Below, in pieces: positions 31,201 to 32,967 of a stretch of DNA of 32,967 nt. The stretch comes from an uncultured Bacteroidales bacterium (GTDB lineage Bacteria > Bacteroidota > Bacteroidia > Bacteroidales > P3), in contig CAJUFX010000005.1 in NCBI GenBank assembly GCA_910586395.1, positions 108,005-140,971 on the forward strand, read 5' to 3'. Below the pieces are notes generated by a model. The model saw only the letters and a list, made by a program, of their open reading frames with translations, was not told the origin of the DNA and ran no database searches. The first letter of the stretch is position 1. Each line of letters opens with the position of its first letter. The translations under genes were made by a program, and so were the position numbers.

Positions 31201-32967
31201 GGCTCGAAGAGCAGTCGCCGCAGTTCAAGGAGCGGCTTGTGACGATGTATAACCGCAAGTTCAACTGTTTCGTGCGCCCGCGCTACGACGGCTCCCATCA
31301 GACCTTTCCCGACCTCAACCTGAAAGGGCTGGCAAGCCGGGGTATCAAGAGCGTCTATCCCTCACAGATGGATTGCGTCTGGATGTTGAAACAGAACGGC
31401 GGCGGAATTTGCGACCACGAGGTGGGAACCGGTAAGACGCTGATAATGTGCATCGCCGCGCATGAGATGAAGCGTCTGAATTTGGCACACAAGCCGATGA
31501 TTATCGGGCTGAAAGCCAACGTTGCGGAGATTGCAGCCACCTATCAGGCGGCATATCCCAACGCACGTATTCTGTACGCTTCGGAGAAGGACTTTTCGAC
31601 CGCCAACCGTGTGCGCTTCTTCAATAATATAAAGAACAACGACTACGATTGCGTCATCATGTCGCACGACCAGTTCGGCAAGATACCGCAGTCGCCGGAA
31701 TTGCAGCAGCGCATCCTGCAAGCAGAGCTTGACACGGTGGAGGAAAACCTCGAAGTGCTACGGCAGCAGGGAAAGAACGTGTCGCGGGCGATGCTGAAAG
31801 GATTGGAGAAGCGCAAGCACAACCTTGAAGCGAAGCTGGAGAAGGTGGAACACGCCATAAAGTCACGCACGGACGACGTGGTGGATTTCAAGCAGATGGG
31901 CATCGACCACATCTTCATAGATGAGAGCCACCAGTTCAAGAATCTGACTTTCAACACGCGCCACGACCGTGTGGCGGGATTGGGAAACAGCGAGGGAAGC
32001 CAGAAGGCACTTAACATGCTCTTTGCCATACGCACCATACAGGAGCGCACAGGAAAAGACTTGGGTGCGACCTTCCTCTCCGGCACGACTATCAGCAACT
32101 CACTGACTGAATTGTACCTGCTGTTCAAGTACCTGCGCCCGAAGGAGCTGGAACGGCAGGACATAAGGTGTTTCGACGCTTGGGCGGCGATATTTGCCAA
32201 GAAGACGACGGATTTTGAATTTAACGTGACGAACAATGTGGTCCAGAAGGAGCGTTTCCGCTACTTCATCAAAGTGCCGGAGCTTGCCGCCTTCTATAAT
32301 GAAATCACGGACTACCGCACGGCGGAGGATGTGGGCGTTGACCGTCCTGCCAAGAACGAGATACTGCACCATATACCGCCCACGCCGGAACAGGAGGACT
32401 TCATACAGAAACTGATGCAGTTCGCCAAGACGGGCGATGCCACCTTGTTGGGCAGGCTGCCGCTTTCGGAAACGGAAGAAAAGGCGAAGATGCTCATCGC
32501 CACGGACTATGCCCGGAAAATGGCACTCGACATGCGCATGATAGACCCGAATTACGAAGATCATCCCGACAACAAAGCGAGTCACTGTGCCAAGATGATC
32601 GCGGAGTATTATCAAAAATACGACGCCCAGAAAGGCACGCAGTTCGTTTTCTCTGATTTGGGGACATACCAGCCGGGCGACGGGTGGAACGTCTATTCGG
32701 AAATCAAGCGCAAACTGACGGAGGACTACGGTATACCGCCAAGCGAGGTGCGCTTCATTCAGGAGTGCAAGACCGACAAGGCGCGGAAGGCGGTGATAGA
32801 CGCCATGAACGCCGGGACGGTGCGTGTGCTGTTCGGCTCTACCTCTATGCTCGGAACGGGTGTGAACGCCCAGAAACGGTGTGTGGCTATCCATCATCTC
32901 GATACGCCGTGGCGACCGTCCGACTTGCAACAGCGTGACGGACGCGGAGTTAGGGCAGGTAATGAGA
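28245..32967 (+). CDS. Giant N6-adenine DNA methylase / SNF2-type helicase fusion (3' end outside window)
   Basis: An open frame of at least 1574 codons running off the window, starting at an ATG that overlaps the DUF1896 stop by 11 bp. Residues about 1-380 are an N6-methylase-like domain with SAM-binding motif LEPSAGVGVF (130-139) and a catalytic motif NIPF (196-199) in place of the usual NPPY. A Pro/Lys/Thr-rich disordered linker (about 390-600) follows. The helicase has Walker A HEVGTGKTL (about 1058-1066), DESH (1226-1229) and motif VI QQRDGRGVR (1562-1570). Such fusions are typical of conjugative elements and resemble DarB-type proteins of phage P1, which protect incoming DNA from restriction. 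That role is inferred here. Confidence 0.9.
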   Translation, partial: MAFNRKQKLRDNIEAIRTAFILDRENRTATTEERAILQRYCGFGGLKCILNPAKELTDAVRWAKSDLELFAPTVELHRLIRENSKDETEYKRFVDSLKASVLTAFYTPKEITDTIADVLADYSVRPARMLEPSAGVGVFVDSMLRHSPNADVMAFEKDLLTGTILRHLYPDQKMRTCGFEKIERPFNNYFDLAVSNIPFGDIAVFDAEFQRSDSFGRRSAQKTIHNYFFLKGLDAVRDGGIVAFITSQGVLNSTKTSVRNELFSQANLVSAIRLPNNLFTDNAGTEVGSDLIVLQKNLSKKEMSQDERLMTVIQTDTKTALTDNAYFIHHPERIVHTMAKLDTDPYGKPAMVYLHEGKAAGIAGDLRRMLDEDFHYRLAMRLYSGSIRQAGTEEKVAVQNKVERPAIKLETVSSAQTVETPTEKPQPADEKPEIEPRPQYSAGVQLTLLDLWGMTEEVSQPKTSKKKKTVKKAVTAKSTPPKPKVTVTPTAPTAKPAMENKEVKAENTAKPADPDDIYATLDWDTNPPINGFYEMMMGLTPERRKELRELARQHNEKQVAEKTEVKAVPETSREQPRQEETQPEAVAAPAVTDTPSEAVGTFLFPDIEAEKPKEEVVDLSPRAYHRTPEMHLREGSLVADRGRHNIGYLKDITPYGATFQPLDLKGYQKEKALLYVSLRDAYERLYRYESLRREANVPWREHLNTCYDEFVMRYGNLNAKQNVKLVMMDAGGRDILSLERMENGKFVKADIFEHPVSFAVESHANVGSPEEALSASLNKYGTVNLDYMREITDSTAEDLLTALQGRIYYNPLVTGYEIKDRFIAGNVIEKAERIEAWMGDNPENERMPEVKQALEALKDAEPQRIAFEDLDFNFGERWIPTGVYAAYMSRLFDTEVKIAYSASMDEFSVVCGYRTMKITDEFLVKGYYRNYDGMHLLKHALHNTCPDMMKSIGKDEHGNDIKMRDSEGIQLANAKIDEIRNGFSEWLEEQSPQFKERLVTMYNRKFNCFVRPRYDGSHQTFPDLNLKGLASRGIKSVYPSQMDCVWMLKQNGGGICDHEVGTGKTLIMCIAAHEMKRLNLAHKPMIIGLKANVAEIAATYQAAYPNARILYASEKDFSTANRVRFFNNIKNNDYDCVIMSHDQFGKIPQSPELQQRILQAELDTVEENLEVLRQQGKNVSRAMLKGLEKRKHNLEAKLEKVEHAIKSRTDDVVDFKQMGIDHIFIDESHQFKNLTFNTRHDRVAGLGNSEGSQKALNMLFAIRTIQERTGKDLGATFLSGTTISNSLTELYLLFKYLRPKELERQDIRCFDAWAAIFAKKTTDFEFNVTNNVVQKERFRYFIKVPELAAFYNEITDYRTAEDVGVDRPAKNEILHHIPPTPEQEDFIQKLMQFAKTGDATLLGRLPLSETEEKAKMLIATDYARKMALDMRMIDPNYEDHPDNKASHCAKMIAEYYQKYDAQKGTQFVFSDLGTYQPGDGWNVYSEIKRKLTEDYGIPPSEVRFIQECKTDKARKAVIDAMNAGTVRVLFGSTSMLGTGVNAQKRCVAIHHLDTPWRPSDLQQRDGRGVRAGNE

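Larger units (their letters stand above)
20330..32967 (+). mobile_element. CTnDOT-like integrative conjugative element, left part
   Basis: Gene order integrase, RhuM-like gene, small HTH genes, DUF3945 protein, topoisomerase III, DUF1896 protein and methylase/helicase fusion is typical of Bacteroidales conjugative transposons. The excision operon xis2c-xis2d-orf3-exc of CTnDOT has the same layout. No transfer (tra), mobilisation or antibiotic-resistance gene is inside the window; these would lie to the right if the element is complete. Confidence 0.85.

Overview
The window looks like a chromosome segment of a GC-rich member of the Bacteroidales (Bacteroidota). The basis is the repeated -7 promoter box TAnnTTTG (with TTTG/TTG about 19-21 nt upstream), an outer-membrane beta-barrel protein of the Bacteroidota type, and an IntDOT-like conjugative element at the right. 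The species cannot be named from this sequence; an Alistipes-like or related GC-rich gut genus is a guess.

Positions 1-20329 are ordinary chromosome. Three tandem promoter-bearing palindromic repeats (1-240) lead into trkA-trkH (potassium uptake) and, overlapping trkH, a ureohydrolase-fold gene that has lost half of its metal ligands. A secreted C1B cysteine peptidase and recX follow; recX overlaps tail to tail an AAA/DUF4143-type ATPase on the minus strand. A divergent promoter region then drives a fused ABC transporter, a YtrA-type GntR regulator and an outer-membrane barrel protein, with a probable GntR operator just downstream of the promoter. A large orphan sensor histidine kinase (minus strand) is divergent from an MFS transporter. 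Next come a DUF721/DciA-like gene and dnaB, which has a glycine-rich tail with an SSB-like tip, and then a conserved exported protein of a family often labelled asparagine synthetase B.

Positions 20330-32967 are the left end of an integrative conjugative element of the CTnDOT type, cut by the window end. The candidate attachment core GCAAAGTTAC (minus strand GTAACTTTGC, matching GTANNTTTGC) is followed by an IntDOT-sized integrase (411 aa, Ser259 in place of the first catalytic Arg) and a RhuM-like gene. Two small HTH genes lie on the minus strand. Opposite them is an excision-type operon: two Xis-like HTH genes, a DUF3945/DUF4099 protein and topoisomerase III (the Exc position). Then come a probable ~90-nt small RNA, a DUF1896 gene and a giant N6-methylase/helicase fusion that runs off the window.

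The strongest non-standard signals are: (1) the small RNA after topB, with its own promoter and terminator and 12-17 bp complementarity to the topB leader (two adjacent sites) and to the leader of the next gene; (2) the triplicated palindrome/promoter/TTAT-hairpin repeat at the left edge, whose promoter box recurs before dciA; (3) the SSB-like C-terminal tip on DnaB; (4) integration of the element exactly in the -7 box of a short minus-strand transcript that still has a terminator; (5) in-frame minisatellites inside the histidine kinase (12 bp x 12) and the exported protein (15 bp x 5).
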